The notes below the pieces were generated by a model. That model ran no database searches, had not been told where the DNA came from, and worked only from the letters and a program-made list of their open reading frames with translations. A DNA stretch of 64,000 bases from Streptomyces uncialis (GTDB taxonomy: Bacteria; Actinomycetota; Actinomycetes; Streptomycetales; Streptomycetaceae): NCBI RefSeq assembly GCF_036250755.1, contig NZ_CP109583.1, forward strand, positions 8,054,001-8,118,000, written 5' to 3'. The number at the start of each line of letters is the position of its first letter. Positions within the stretch are counted from its first letter, which is position 1. This document shows, in pieces, positions 1 to 7,495 of this stretch. The position numbers were made by a program, and so were the translations under genes.

Positions 1-472
1 CCGCCCTCGACTGGTCGTCGGGATGGAACGTCGACCGCACCAGCGCCAGCGAACCCGGGGTCAGCAGCGCGCCGCCCACCCCCTGGAGCGCCCGCGCGGC
101 GATCAGCGTCGCGTCGTCCGGGGCGATCCCGCACAGCGCGGACGCCACCGCGAACCACACCACGCCGATGACCAGCGTCCGCTTGCGGCCGATCCGGTCC
201 CCCAGCGCGCCCCCCAGCAGGAGCAGCGCCGACAGCGTCAGCATGTACGCGTTGACGACCCACTGGAGCCCGGACAGGGACGCGTCGAGGTCCCGGCCCA
301 TCCGGGGCAGGGCGACATTGACGACCGTGCCGTCCAGCATCGCCATCCCGGAGGCGAGGACGACACAGCTCATCACCCAGCGCCCGCGCGCCGACGACAG
401 CCGGACCCCGGGACCGCCGTCCGGTCCGGTGGTGTCCCCGCCGCCCTTGGCCCCGCTCCCGTGCCCGCTCAC
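1..472 (-). CDS. MFS drug exporter (DHA2/EmrB-QacA type), partial
   Basis: N-terminal part of a proton-driven multidrug exporter of the major facilitator superfamily; the C-terminus lies beyond the left edge. Translation of the complement shows a short Gly-rich cytosolic leader, then a first helix with LDGTVVNVALP, the hallmark of the 14-helix DHA2 group, then QWVVNAYMLTLSALLLLGG, GDRIGRKR (MFS motif A between TM2 and TM3) and ALQGVGGALLTPGSLALV (TM4). I chose the GTG at 472, 28 bp after the stop of the acetyltransferase gene; the two genes are probably co-transcribed. Substrate cannot be predicted. Family call is firm, exact start less so. Confidence 0.85.
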   Translation of the reverse strand, partial: MSGHGSGAKGGGDTTGPDGGPGVRLSSARGRWVMSCVVLASGMAMLDGTVVNVALPRMGRDLDASLSGLQWVVNAYMLTLSALLLLGGALGDRIGRKRTLVIGVVWFAVASALCGIAPDDATLIAARALQGVGGALLTPGSLALVRSTFHPDDQSRA

Positions 473-500
473 GTCGGTCCGCTCCGGTCCGGCGCGGCCG

Positions 501-818
501 TCAGTCGCTGACCTTGCTCTGCCCGGAGTACAGCAGATCCTTGTACTCCGGGTGCCGGGCGATCCATCCCGAGTAGAACGGGCACACGGCCAGGACCGAG
601 GTCCCGGCGGCCCGCGCCGCGTCGAGCGACGCCCGCACCAGCGCGCCACCGACCCCGCGGCCCTCGAACGCCGGATCCACCTCGGTGTGCACGAAGGCGA
701 TCAGTTCCGCCGTGCGGATGTACTGGGCGAAGCCCGCGAGGGTGTCACCGGTCCGGGCCTCGTAACGCTGCTGCTCCGGTACGTCGGTCACGGTGACGGC
801 TTCGGTCGGCCGGCTCAT
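501..818 (-). CDS. small GNAT-like N-acetyltransferase (NATD1/YidJ type)
   Basis: About 105 residues, the usual size of the minimal GNAT group with a short N-terminal strand. The acetyl-CoA pyrophosphate loop is visible as EGRGVGGALVRASL (R/Q-x-x-G-x-G/A signature), followed by the conserved CPFYSGWIARHPEYKDLL tail typical of this group. The start at 818 is preferred to an upstream ATG at 845 because AAGGA lies about 9 bases before it. The substrate of this group is generally unknown. It sits directly upstream of the MFS exporter on the same strand, so a shared role in modifying and exporting a small molecule is possible but only inferred. Confidence 0.85.
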   Translation of the reverse strand: MSRPTEAVTVTDVPEQQRYEARTGDTLAGFAQYIRTAELIAFVHTEVDPAFEGRGVGGALVRASLDAARAAGTSVLAVCPFYSGWIARHPEYKDLLYSGQSKVSD

Positions 819-900
819 CTGCGGTGTTCCTTCCCTCGCGGACAACTGCGACCAGAGTGGCGCGTCCGGGCGCCGGACGCGAGTCCGGCGCCCGTCCGGA

Positions 901-1431
901 TCAGGTCGCCCGGTCGAGCGCGCGGTCGGCCCGGCCCTGCGTCGTGTGCCACCAGGTGGTCACCGGCTCGTACACCTTGACGCCATGCGGGGCGCCGAGG
1001 GACCGCGCGCTGAACGCCTTGCCCCGGTGCGACGGGTCCGCCGCGACGGTGACGGACCGTACGACGCGCGCGGCCGGGTCGTCGGTCCGGGCGATCGTAC
1101 GGACCGTGGCGTACGCCGCCTTGCCCGCCCCGACGCGGTACGGCCTGCTCTCGGTGGGTGGCACCGGCTGCGCGGCACCGTCCAGCGCGCCGAACGTGAC
1201 GGTCGGGATCCGGTCGATCGCACAGGTGCGGTCGCCGTTGTTCCTGACCCGGACATGGATGACATGGGGGCGGTCGGTCCTGCTCGCCTCGACCGTCACC
1301 TTGCCCTCCCGGCAGAGGGGCACCGGCGCCGCCTGCGCTCCCTGCGGCGCGGCGACCGCGAGGCTCGCGGGCAGGGTGAGGGCGAGAGCGGTGGCCGCGG
1401 CGGACGCCGCGAGAACGGTACGTACACGCAT
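901..1431 (-). CDS. secreted DUF4232-like protein
   Basis: 176-residue exported protein. Residues 1-28 form a Sec signal peptide (MRVRTVLAAS, then an Ala/Leu-rich core, cleavage near AVAAPQ). The mature part has the pattern of DUF4232 proteins of streptomycetes: a Cys early (PLCREGKVTV), a second Cys after a beta-rich stretch (RNNGDRTCAIDRIPTVTFG), a PYRVGAGKAAYATVR strand and a C-terminal TTWWHTTQ region. The two Cys probably form a disulfide. Function unknown; an immunoglobulin-like beta sandwich is expected. The ATG at 1431 has AGGGGA about 9 bases upstream. Its upstream region is filled by repeat cluster A. Confidence 0.75.
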   Translation of the reverse strand: MRVRTVLAASAAATALALTLPASLAVAAPQGAQAAPVPLCREGKVTVEASRTDRPHVIHVRVRNNGDRTCAIDRIPTVTFGALDGAAQPVPPTESRPYRVGAGKAAYATVRTIARTDDPAARVVRSVTVAADPSHRGKAFSARSLGAPHGVKVYEPVTTWWHTTQGRADRALDRAT

Positions 1432-1591
1432 CACTTGGTTCCCCTGTTCCTGATCGTGGGGTGGACCCGACCGGCCGACGACGAACATCCCCCGTACGCC
1501 CACGTCCCGCCCCGTGTCCTCCCTCAGACGACCACCACCCCAAGGAGGTTGCACAGCACCCCGCACAGGAACAAGTACGCCCACGGACGCA

Positions 1592-1975
1592 GACCCCAGA
1601 GGCGCGGGGAACCGCCCAAGAACGAGAGCGGACCCGCACCCGACGAACAACGGACCGGGGCAGCACCTCAGGGGCACGGGGAACCGCGCAAAGCACGAGG
1701 GCGACCCGCACCCGGAGGGCGACCGCAATGGGGCAGCATCCAGGGGCGCGGGGAACCGCGCAAAACCCACGGGCGACGGCACAGGAACAAGTACATCCAG
1801 CCCCGAGTACCCAGGGGCGCGGGGAACTGCGCACCCACGAACGACCCGCACGGGCACAAGTACGCCCAGCACAGGAGACCAAAGGGGCGCGGGGAACTGC
1901 GCACCCCACGAGCGACGGCACAGGGACAAGTACGCCCAGCACAGGAAACCCAGCACCGCGAGCAACCGCAAGGGC
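1592..1975 (+). repeat. repeat cluster A: five units of 70-72 bp
   Basis: Five copies of a GC-rich core, best form GGGGCGCGGGGAACTGCGC, with the GGGG before AAC starting at about 1606, 1678, 1750, 1821 and 1891, so the period is 72, 72, 71 and 70 bp. Between cores the later units repeat a spacer containing CACGGGCACAAGTACGCCCA-type sequence. The first two units are more diverged (one core reads GGGGCACGGGG). The array fills the gap between the carboxypeptidase stop and the secreted DUF4232-like gene on the same strand. The same spacer family recurs in inverted orientation in cluster C at 25.4-25.9 kb. No protein is encoded; long open frames here are side effects of GC content. Confidence 0.9.
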
Positions 1976-1987
1976 TCACCGGGCGAC

Positions 1988-3208
1988 TCAGTGCTCCCCC
2001 CTCGCACCCCGCCGCCCCCGCGCACGCGCGCGGAACACCGCCGCCCCGACCAGCGCGAGCACCGCCCCCGTCCCCACGACGGACCCCGTGGACCACCCTC
2101 CGTCCCCCTCCGCGACCTCCCCCTGCTGCGCCACCGACACGGCCAGCGGCCGGGGCGAGGGCGCCGCGGCCGAGGGGCTGACCGCGCCCGGGGCGGGTCG
2201 CGGCGGCGGGGGCGGCGGCAGCAGGGAGCCGACCGGCCGGACCCGGCCGACTGCGGTGAAGCCCCAGTCGAGCAGCGCCCGCGCCTCCTCGTAGACGGCG
2301 TGTCCGCCGTCCTGCGGATTCATCACCGTGGCGATCACGGTCCGGCCGTCGCGCTCGGCCGCCGCGATCAGGGTGTTGCCCGCGTTGGTGGTGTAGCCGT
2401 TCTTGACCCCGATCAGCCCCCGGTACGCGTCGACCCCGTCCGCCCCGGTCAGCAGCCGGTTGGTGTTCTGGATCGGATAGGTGACCCGGCCGCCGGGGAA
2501 GTCCGCCAGCTTGGTCGACGCGTACCGGATGAACTCCGGATCGGTCAGCCCCTCCCGACCGAAGACCGCGAGGTCGTACGCGGACGACACCTGCCCCTCC
2601 GCGTCGTACCCGTCGGGGGAGACGACCTTGGTGTCCAGCGCGCCGAGCGAACGGGCTTTGGCCTGCATCTGGCGGACCGTCGCGGCGAAGCCGCCGTTCA
2701 TCGCCGAGAGGACCCGTACCGCGTCGTTGCCGGAACTGAGGAACACGCCCCGCCAGAGATCGTCCACCCGGTACCGGTAGCCCGCCTCCACCCCCACCAT
2801 GCTGCTGCCGAACCCGATGCCCTCCAGTTCGCCGTCGGTGACCGTATGGGTGCCTCCCGACCGCAGATGCGGCAGGGCCGTGACGGCGAACAGGGCCTTC
2901 AGGGTGGAGGCGGGCGGCAGCTTGCGGTGCGCGTCACGGGCCGCGAGGATCTCGCCGGACCGGGCGTCCGCGACGATCCACGACAGCGCGGACAGGTCCG
3001 ACGGGGGCGCGGCGGTCCCGGGGCCGCCCGGGTTGGCCTGGGTGCCCGGCCGGTCGAGCTGGCTGCGGGCGGGCAGGGGCCGGGGGCGGGGTGGCTCCGG
3101 CTCCCGGGACCTGGCAGCCGCCCCAGGCACGGGCAACAGCAGCGCGGCACCGAGCGCGAGCGCCACGGAACGGGCGATGACGGCGCGCGAAACGTGTCTG
3201 ATGACCAT
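1988..3208 (-). CDS. D-alanyl-D-alanine carboxypeptidase (peptidase S11), membrane anchored
   Basis: 406-residue penicillin-binding-type carboxypeptidase that trims the terminal D-Ala from peptidoglycan stem peptides outside the cell. Signal peptide residues 1-32; Pro-rich linker to about 70; catalytic domain 73-300 with the serine nucleophile in STLK (S101, K104), SGN at 159-161 and the third motif as KNG (269-271) in GVKNGYTTNAGNTL. Most homologues have KTG there, so Thr to Asn is unusual. After a Pro/Ala-rich stretch (about 315-350) a C-terminal hydrophobic helix (SVVGTGAVLALVGAAVF) and an Arg-rich tail anchor it in the membrane. Isolated gene; no partner visible. Confidence 0.92.
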   Translation of the reverse strand: MVIRHVSRAVIARSVALALGAALLLPVPGAAARSREPEPPRPRPLPARSQLDRPGTQANPGGPGTAAPPSDLSALSWIVADARSGEILAARDAHRKLPPASTLKALFAVTALPHLRSGGTHTVTDGELEGIGFGSSMVGVEAGYRYRVDDLWRGVFLSSGNDAVRVLSAMNGGFAATVRQMQAKARSLGALDTKVVSPDGYDAEGQVSSAYDLAVFGREGLTDPEFIRYASTKLADFPGGRVTYPIQNTNRLLTGADGVDAYRGLIGVKNGYTTNAGNTLIAAAERDGRTVIATVMNPQDGGHAVYEEARALLDWGFTAVGRVRPVGSLLPPPPPPRPAPGAVSPSAAAPSPRPLAVSVAQQGEVAEGDGGWSTGSVVGTGAVLALVGAAVFRARARGRRGARGEH

Positions 3209-3503
3209 TCAGCCACCGTAGGAACGGACGGCGCGCCCCGCAGATCGGCTTGATCCGGCTGGGGGTACGCCCGCCGTCGACACGGGGCCGATGCGGTGGT
3301 CGGCACGGCCCGGCAGGGCAGGGCGCGGACCCGGACCGGCACCCGGCCCGCGCCGGTCCTCCGCCCGGTGGACGCTCGCGTATGCGGGTGAGCCCCATGG
3401 CCATGGGCGAGCGGAGCACGGGGCGGTTGAGTGGTCGTACGGCCAAGGGGCGGCGCGGATCGCCCCCCGGATCGGCCATGCCGCACGGACAGGACGGACC
3501 ATC

Positions 3504-4412
3504 ATGAACACGGGGAACTCGCACCACCACGCCGCCACCCAGCACCTCGGCGACGGCACCATTCAGAGCGCCGGCGACGCCGCCACCCGGAATCCCGCCG
3601 ACGCGGACCGGGTCACCCTGGTCGTCGGGGGGACCGGCAAGACCGGCCGCCGGGTCGCCGAGCGGCTGACGGCCCGGGGCCTGCCGGTCCGGATCGGCTC
3701 CCGCTCCGGGCGGCCGCCGTTCGTCTGGGAGTCGCCGCGGACCTGGGACGCCGCGCTGGACGGTGTCGGCGCCGTCTACCTCACCTACTACCCCGACCTC
3801 GGCATCCCCGGTGCCGCCGAGGCCGTCGGAGCCTTCGCCCGGACGGCCGCCGCCCGCGGGGTGCGACGCGTGGTGCTGCTGTCGGGGCGTGGTGAGGAAG
3901 GCGCCCGGCACAGTGAGGACAAGGTCAGGGAGTCGGGTGTGGAACTGACGGTGATCAGGGCGAGCTGGTTCGCCCAGAACTTCGACGAGGGACTCTTCGC
4001 CGACGCCGTGCACTCCGGTGAGATCGCCCTGCCCGCCGGGGACGCGGTGGAGCCGTTCGTGGACGCCGACGACATCGCCGACGTGGCCGTCGCCGCGCTC
4101 ACCGAGGACCGGCACATCGGCCGCACCTACGAGGTGTCCGGCCCCCGGCTGCTCAGCTTCGCGGACGCCGCGGCGGACCTGACCCGCGCCCTGGGCCGGG
4201 AGATCCGCTACGTCCCCGCCACCATGGACGCCTTCCGGACCGCCCTGATCGAGGAGGGACTGCCCCTCGACCTCACCGAGCTGATCGGGCTGCTGACCGA
4301 CGGACGCAACGCCCACCTCGCGCACGGCGTCCAGGAAGCGCTCGGCCGGCCGCCGCGCGACTTCGCCGACTACGCCCGCGACGCCGCGGCCCGGGGCGCC
4401 TGGAAGCGGTGA
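3504..4412 (+). CDS. NmrA-like NAD(P)-binding oxidoreductase
   Basis: 302-residue atypical short-chain dehydrogenase. After a His/Ala-rich leader of about 35 residues comes the Rossmann loop VTLVVGGTGKTGRRVAERL (GGxGxxGxxV) and a second strand ending IGSRSG, which suits NADP. Later SWFAQNFDEGLF and PFVDADDIADVAVAAL match the NmrA/NAD(P)H-azoreductase group. The catalytic Tyr-x3-Lys of classical SDRs is not evident, so it may be a redox sensor, quinone reductase or azoreductase. The ATG at 3504 is preferred over upstream in-frame starts because AGGA lies about 9 bases before it; the leader is otherwise unsupported. Divergent from the carboxypeptidase. Confidence 0.8.
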   Translation: MNTGNSHHHAATQHLGDGTIQSAGDAATRNPADADRVTLVVGGTGKTGRRVAERLTARGLPVRIGSRSGRPPFVWESPRTWDAALDGVGAVYLTYYPDLGIPGAAEAVGAFARTAAARGVRRVVLLSGRGEEGARHSEDKVRESGVELTVIRASWFAQNFDEGLFADAVHSGEIALPAGDAVEPFVDADDIADVAVAALTEDRHIGRTYEVSGPRLLSFADAAADLTRALGREIRYVPATMDAFRTALIEEGLPLDLTELIGLLTDGRNAHLAHGVQEALGRPPRDFADYARDAAARGAWKR

Positions 4413-4498
4413 GCCCGGTGTGATCCATCGGAGGAATCACCCGCACGGGTGAGCCGCGCCTCGGCCGCGCCGCGCCCGCGCCGGGCGATGATGCCCAC

Positions 4499-5134
4499 GT
4501 GCACCGCTCACTCGCCGCGTTCGGCGCCTCCGCTGTCCTGATCGCTCTCACCTGCACGGGGTGCGGGAAGGACAGCAAGGGCGCCGACACCGCACCCCGC
4601 CCCGCCGCCGGGGCCCCCGGCGCGCTCTCCGGAGCCGACGCCGCCGTGCCGTCCGGGGTCCGCGAACAAGCCGGGTCGTACGGCGCCGCGTTCCTCGGGG
4701 ACGGCCGCCGCTTCAGCGCCCCCGGCTCGGACTCCGAGGAGGACGGCGGACCCCAGTACCAGCTCACGGTGACCCCCAAGTCCGTGCTCGTCGGCGCGCT
4801 CCCGGCGCCCGGCGGGGGAGCGGGCCCGGCCACCGGCCACCACTGGGAGGCCGTACGGGTGGCCTTCGCCAACACCGGCTGGGACACCTACGAGGGCATC
4901 CTCGGCAACTCCCTGTCGGTCCTCGACTCCGAGGGCCGTTCCCACCGCCCTGTCACCAAGGTCGAGAAGCTCACCGTCGGCGACACGATGGACGGGAGCG
5001 GAGAGCTGCTCCTCGGTGAACAGGTCACCGCCTGGGTGGTCTTCGACCTTCCGGACGGCGCCTCGGCGGAGCAGCTGAGGTTCCGCTGGGGCGGTACCAA
5101 GACGGTGAACACCCAGCGCGGCTGGCGGCTGTGA
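4499..5134 (+). CDS. putative lipoprotein, DUF4352-like
   Basis: 211 residues starting at GTG. The N-terminus has a lipoprotein signal peptide with lipobox LTCTGC, giving a lipidated Cys at residue 22 followed by GKDSKG. The linker to about 70 is Ala/Gly/Pro rich. The C-terminal half (about 85-211) is a beta-sandwich-like domain with VRVAFANTGWDTYEGILGNSLSVLDSEG and WVVFDLPDGASAEQLRFRWGG, the pattern of DUF4352/telokin-like extracellular domains. Function unknown; it is probably tethered to the outer face of the membrane. It follows the NmrA-like gene by 86 bp and converges on the flotillin gene. Confidence 0.75.
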   Translation: MHRSLAAFGASAVLIALTCTGCGKDSKGADTAPRPAAGAPGALSGADAAVPSGVREQAGSYGAAFLGDGRRFSAPGSDSEEDGGPQYQLTVTPKSVLVGALPAPGGGAGPATGHHWEAVRVAFANTGWDTYEGILGNSLSVLDSEGRSHRPVTKVEKLTVGDTMDGSGELLLGEQVTAWVVFDLPDGASAEQLRFRWGGTKTVNTQRGWRL

Positions 5135-5172
5135 CCCACCGCCCGCCGGGGCGCTGACACCGCGGGAACGAC

Positions 5173-5206
5173 GGGACGGCCACCAGATCGCTCCGATGAC
5201 CGTCCC
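5173..5206. terminator. possible bidirectional terminator
   Basis: Inverted repeat GGGACGG (5173-5179) and CCGTCCC (5200-5206) with a 20-base loop, in the 130 bp between the convergent lipoprotein and flotillin genes. Position fits; the loop is long, so support is moderate. Confidence 0.4.
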
Positions 5207-5265
5207 ACCCCCCGTCGGCCGCCCCGGTCACCCGGCCCGCGGCCGGACCGGGAACGGACGGCGGA

Positions 5266-6696
5266 TCAGTCGCTCACCTCGATCTTCCCGTTGACGGAGG
5301 CCGACACCTCCGCCGGGGGCGCGCCCTCCGCCTTGCGGGCGGCGTTCTTCAGCAGCGCGGCCAGATCGACCCCGGTCGTCGCGCTGAGCAGTTCGACGCC
5401 CTGCGCGACATTGTCCGTGACCGTCCGGGACAGCTGACCCGCGCCGTCCGTCGAGATGATGGTCATCTTCTCCACCGCGCTGAGCGGCTCGGACGCCTTG
5501 GCGACGACCTCCGGCAGCACCTGCACCAGCATCTGGAGCACGGCGGCGTCCCCGTACTGCGCGAAGGCGTCCGCCTTCTTGCGCATGGCCGCCGCTTCCG
5601 CGGCGCCCTTCGCGTCGATCGCGGCGGCCTCCGCCTCACCCTCGATCCGTACCGCGTCGGCGATCGCCGAGCGCTGGGCCTTCTCGCCCTCACCGGTGAG
5701 ACGTGCCCGCTCGGCCGCGGCCTCCGCCTCCTTGACGAGACCGATCCGGCGGGCCTCCGCCTCCTGTTCGGCCTGGTAGCGGGCCGCGTCGGCGGGCTTG
5801 CGGATCTTGGTGTCGAGCTCCCGGTCGGTGAGCGCGGCCTGGCGCGTGGCCACCTTCTCCTGCTCCATCAGGACTTCCTGCCGGCGGGCCGCCTCGGCCA
5901 GCGGGCCGGCCGCGTTCGCCTGGGCGGCGGCCTCGTCGGTCTGCGCCTTGATCTCGGCCTGCTTCAGGTACAGGGTCCGCTGCGCTACCGCGATCTCCTC
6001 CTCGGCCTTCAGCCGGGCCTGTTCGGCCGCGCGCCTGGCCACGGCCTCCGCGATGTCGGCCTCCTGCTTGGCGCGGGCGGCCTCGGGGCGGCCGAGGTCC
6101 TCCAGATAGGAGCCCTCGGTGGTGATGTCCTGGATCTGGAAGGCGTCCAGCACCAGGCCCTGGCCCGACAGGCTCGCCTCGGCCTCCTCGGCGACCTGGC
6201 TCGCGAAGGCGGCCCGGTCCCGGATGATGTCCTCCACGGACATCCGGCCCACGATGGACCGCAGCGCGCCCGACAGCACCTCCTGGGTGAAGCCGACGAT
6301 GCCGCCCTGCTGCTGGAGGAACCGCTGCGCGGCGGCGCGGATCGAGTCCTCGGTGCCGCCGACCTTGACGATGGCGACGCCTTCGAGGTTGGCCTTGACC
6401 CCGCGCAGGGTCACCGCGCCGCGCACCGAGATGGGGATGTGCCGGCTGGACAGGTCGAGCACGAACTTCTGCTGGACGAACGGCACGACGAACACACCGC
6501 CACCGACCACGACCTTCTGGCCGCTGTTGTCGGTGAAGATCCGGCCGGTGTCCGGGTCGGTGGACTTCTTGCCACGCCGGCCGGTGACGATGAACGCCTG
6601 GCTGGGTCCGGCCACCTTGTAGCGGGTGACGACGGCCAGCGCGAGTACGACGAGGAGTACGACGACTCCGATGACGGAGATGAGGACTGGACTCAT
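5266..6696 (-). CDS. flotillin-like protein (SPFH domain)
   Basis: 476-residue membrane scaffold of the flotillin family (B. subtilis FloT/YuaG relatives), which organises functional membrane microdomains. An N-terminal helix (about 5-25) anchors it; the SPFH/PHB domain spans about 27-200 (SQAFIVTGRRGKK, VVPFVQQKFVLDLSSRHIPI). A long Ala/Glu/Arg-rich coiled coil (about 205-375) with flotillin-type repeats such as AEAAAIDAKGAAEAAAM drives oligomerisation, and a C-terminal domain follows. The ATG lies in a clear GGGG-rich ribosome-site context. The NfeD-like membrane protein at 6790-7314 is immediately upstream, the usual flotillin/NfeD operon. Confidence 0.93.
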   Translation of the reverse strand: MSPVLISVIGVVVLLVVLALAVVTRYKVAGPSQAFIVTGRRGKKSTDPDTGRIFTDNSGQKVVVGGGVFVVPFVQQKFVLDLSSRHIPISVRGAVTLRGVKANLEGVAIVKVGGTEDSIRAAAQRFLQQQGGIVGFTQEVLSGALRSIVGRMSVEDIIRDRAAFASQVAEEAEASLSGQGLVLDAFQIQDITTEGSYLEDLGRPEAARAKQEADIAEAVARRAAEQARLKAEEEIAVAQRTLYLKQAEIKAQTDEAAAQANAAGPLAEAARRQEVLMEQEKVATRQAALTDRELDTKIRKPADAARYQAEQEAEARRIGLVKEAEAAAERARLTGEGEKAQRSAIADAVRIEGEAEAAAIDAKGAAEAAAMRKKADAFAQYGDAAVLQMLVQVLPEVVAKASEPLSAVEKMTIISTDGAGQLSRTVTDNVAQGVELLSATTGVDLAALLKNAARKAEGAPPAEVSASVNGKIEVSD

Positions 6697-6789
6697 GGAG
6701 ACCCCCCACTGCCCTTCCGGGGACGGCAGTTCGAACGGTTGACATGGACGGACGTACGGTGGACGGACCGGCGGACCGCTTCCGGCGGG

Positions 6790-7314
6790 TCAGCGCTCCC
6801 CGGTACGGACCGGCCGGACGACCACCGAGGTGGCGGTGGGCGCCGACTCGACCCAGACCTCGGCACCCCGGGCGATCGGGACGGCGCTGCGGGCGGAGTA
6901 CTTCGCCGGCTGACCGGCGAGCCTGAGCATGACCTCGCCGTAGCCGTCGGCGGGGATCGGGGTGACCACGCTTCCCGCGCTGCCCACCAGATCCTCCCCG
7001 CGGGGCACCGGCGGGCCGTCGTCCCGCATCAGGGACCGGCTGAACCGCGCGGTCAGCCAGGCCGCGGTGACCCCGGCCGCGGCACCGGCGGCCGTCGCGG
7101 GCACGACCCCGAGGCCCGTGGACCCCAGCACGATCGCGCCGGTGAAGCCGAGCATGGACACGAATCCGGCGACCACCGGCAGCGACAGCAGTCCGTCGAA
7201 GAGGCCGTCCAGCACGCTGATCCCGCCGAACAGCCCTTCGAGGATCCCGTCGAAGACCAGCGCGAGGACGAGCAGCGCGAGCCCCGCGATCCCCAGACCG
7301 AGAAACCAGGTCAT
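6790..7314 (-). CDS. NfeD-like/YuaF membrane protein, flotillin partner
   Basis: 174 residues, two parts. Residues 1-95 hold about three membrane segments rich in Leu/Gly/Val (FLGLGIAGLALLVLALVFDG and two more up to TAAWLTARF). The C-terminal part (about 110-174) is a small beta-barrel with GSAGSVVTPIPADGYGEVML and ARGAEVWVESAPTATSVVVRPV, the OB-fold typical of NfeD/YuaF proteins. The start at 7314 has GGGGGAGG upstream. It precedes flotillin by about 93 bp in the same direction; the two usually act together in membrane organisation and stress tolerance. Confidence 0.85.
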   Translation of the reverse strand: MTWFLGLGIAGLALLVLALVFDGILEGLFGGISVLDGLFDGLLSLPVVAGFVSMLGFTGAIVLGSTGLGVVPATAAGAAAGVTAAWLTARFSRSLMRDDGPPVPRGEDLVGSAGSVVTPIPADGYGEVMLRLAGQPAKYSARSAVPIARGAEVWVESAPTATSVVVRPVRTGER

Positions 7315-7495
7315 ACCGCGACCTCCCCCTTGTGCACGGCACCGGCACGGGCGATGCCCGCCGGTGCGGCCCATGTTTCCATGCGTGTCCGCCCGAATTC
7401 ATTTCCGGATTCCGGCAATCTTTACGCGTTCTTGATGCCTGGTCCGTCAGGAAGGACGGCACCGGCCCCCGCGCGGTTCCCGCCGGGCCGTCACA

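Noticed and set aside
1432..1987. Repeat clusters A, B, C as CRISPR arrays
   Set aside because: The spacers are themselves repeated, the periods alternate, cores are short and GC-rich, and there are no cas genes.
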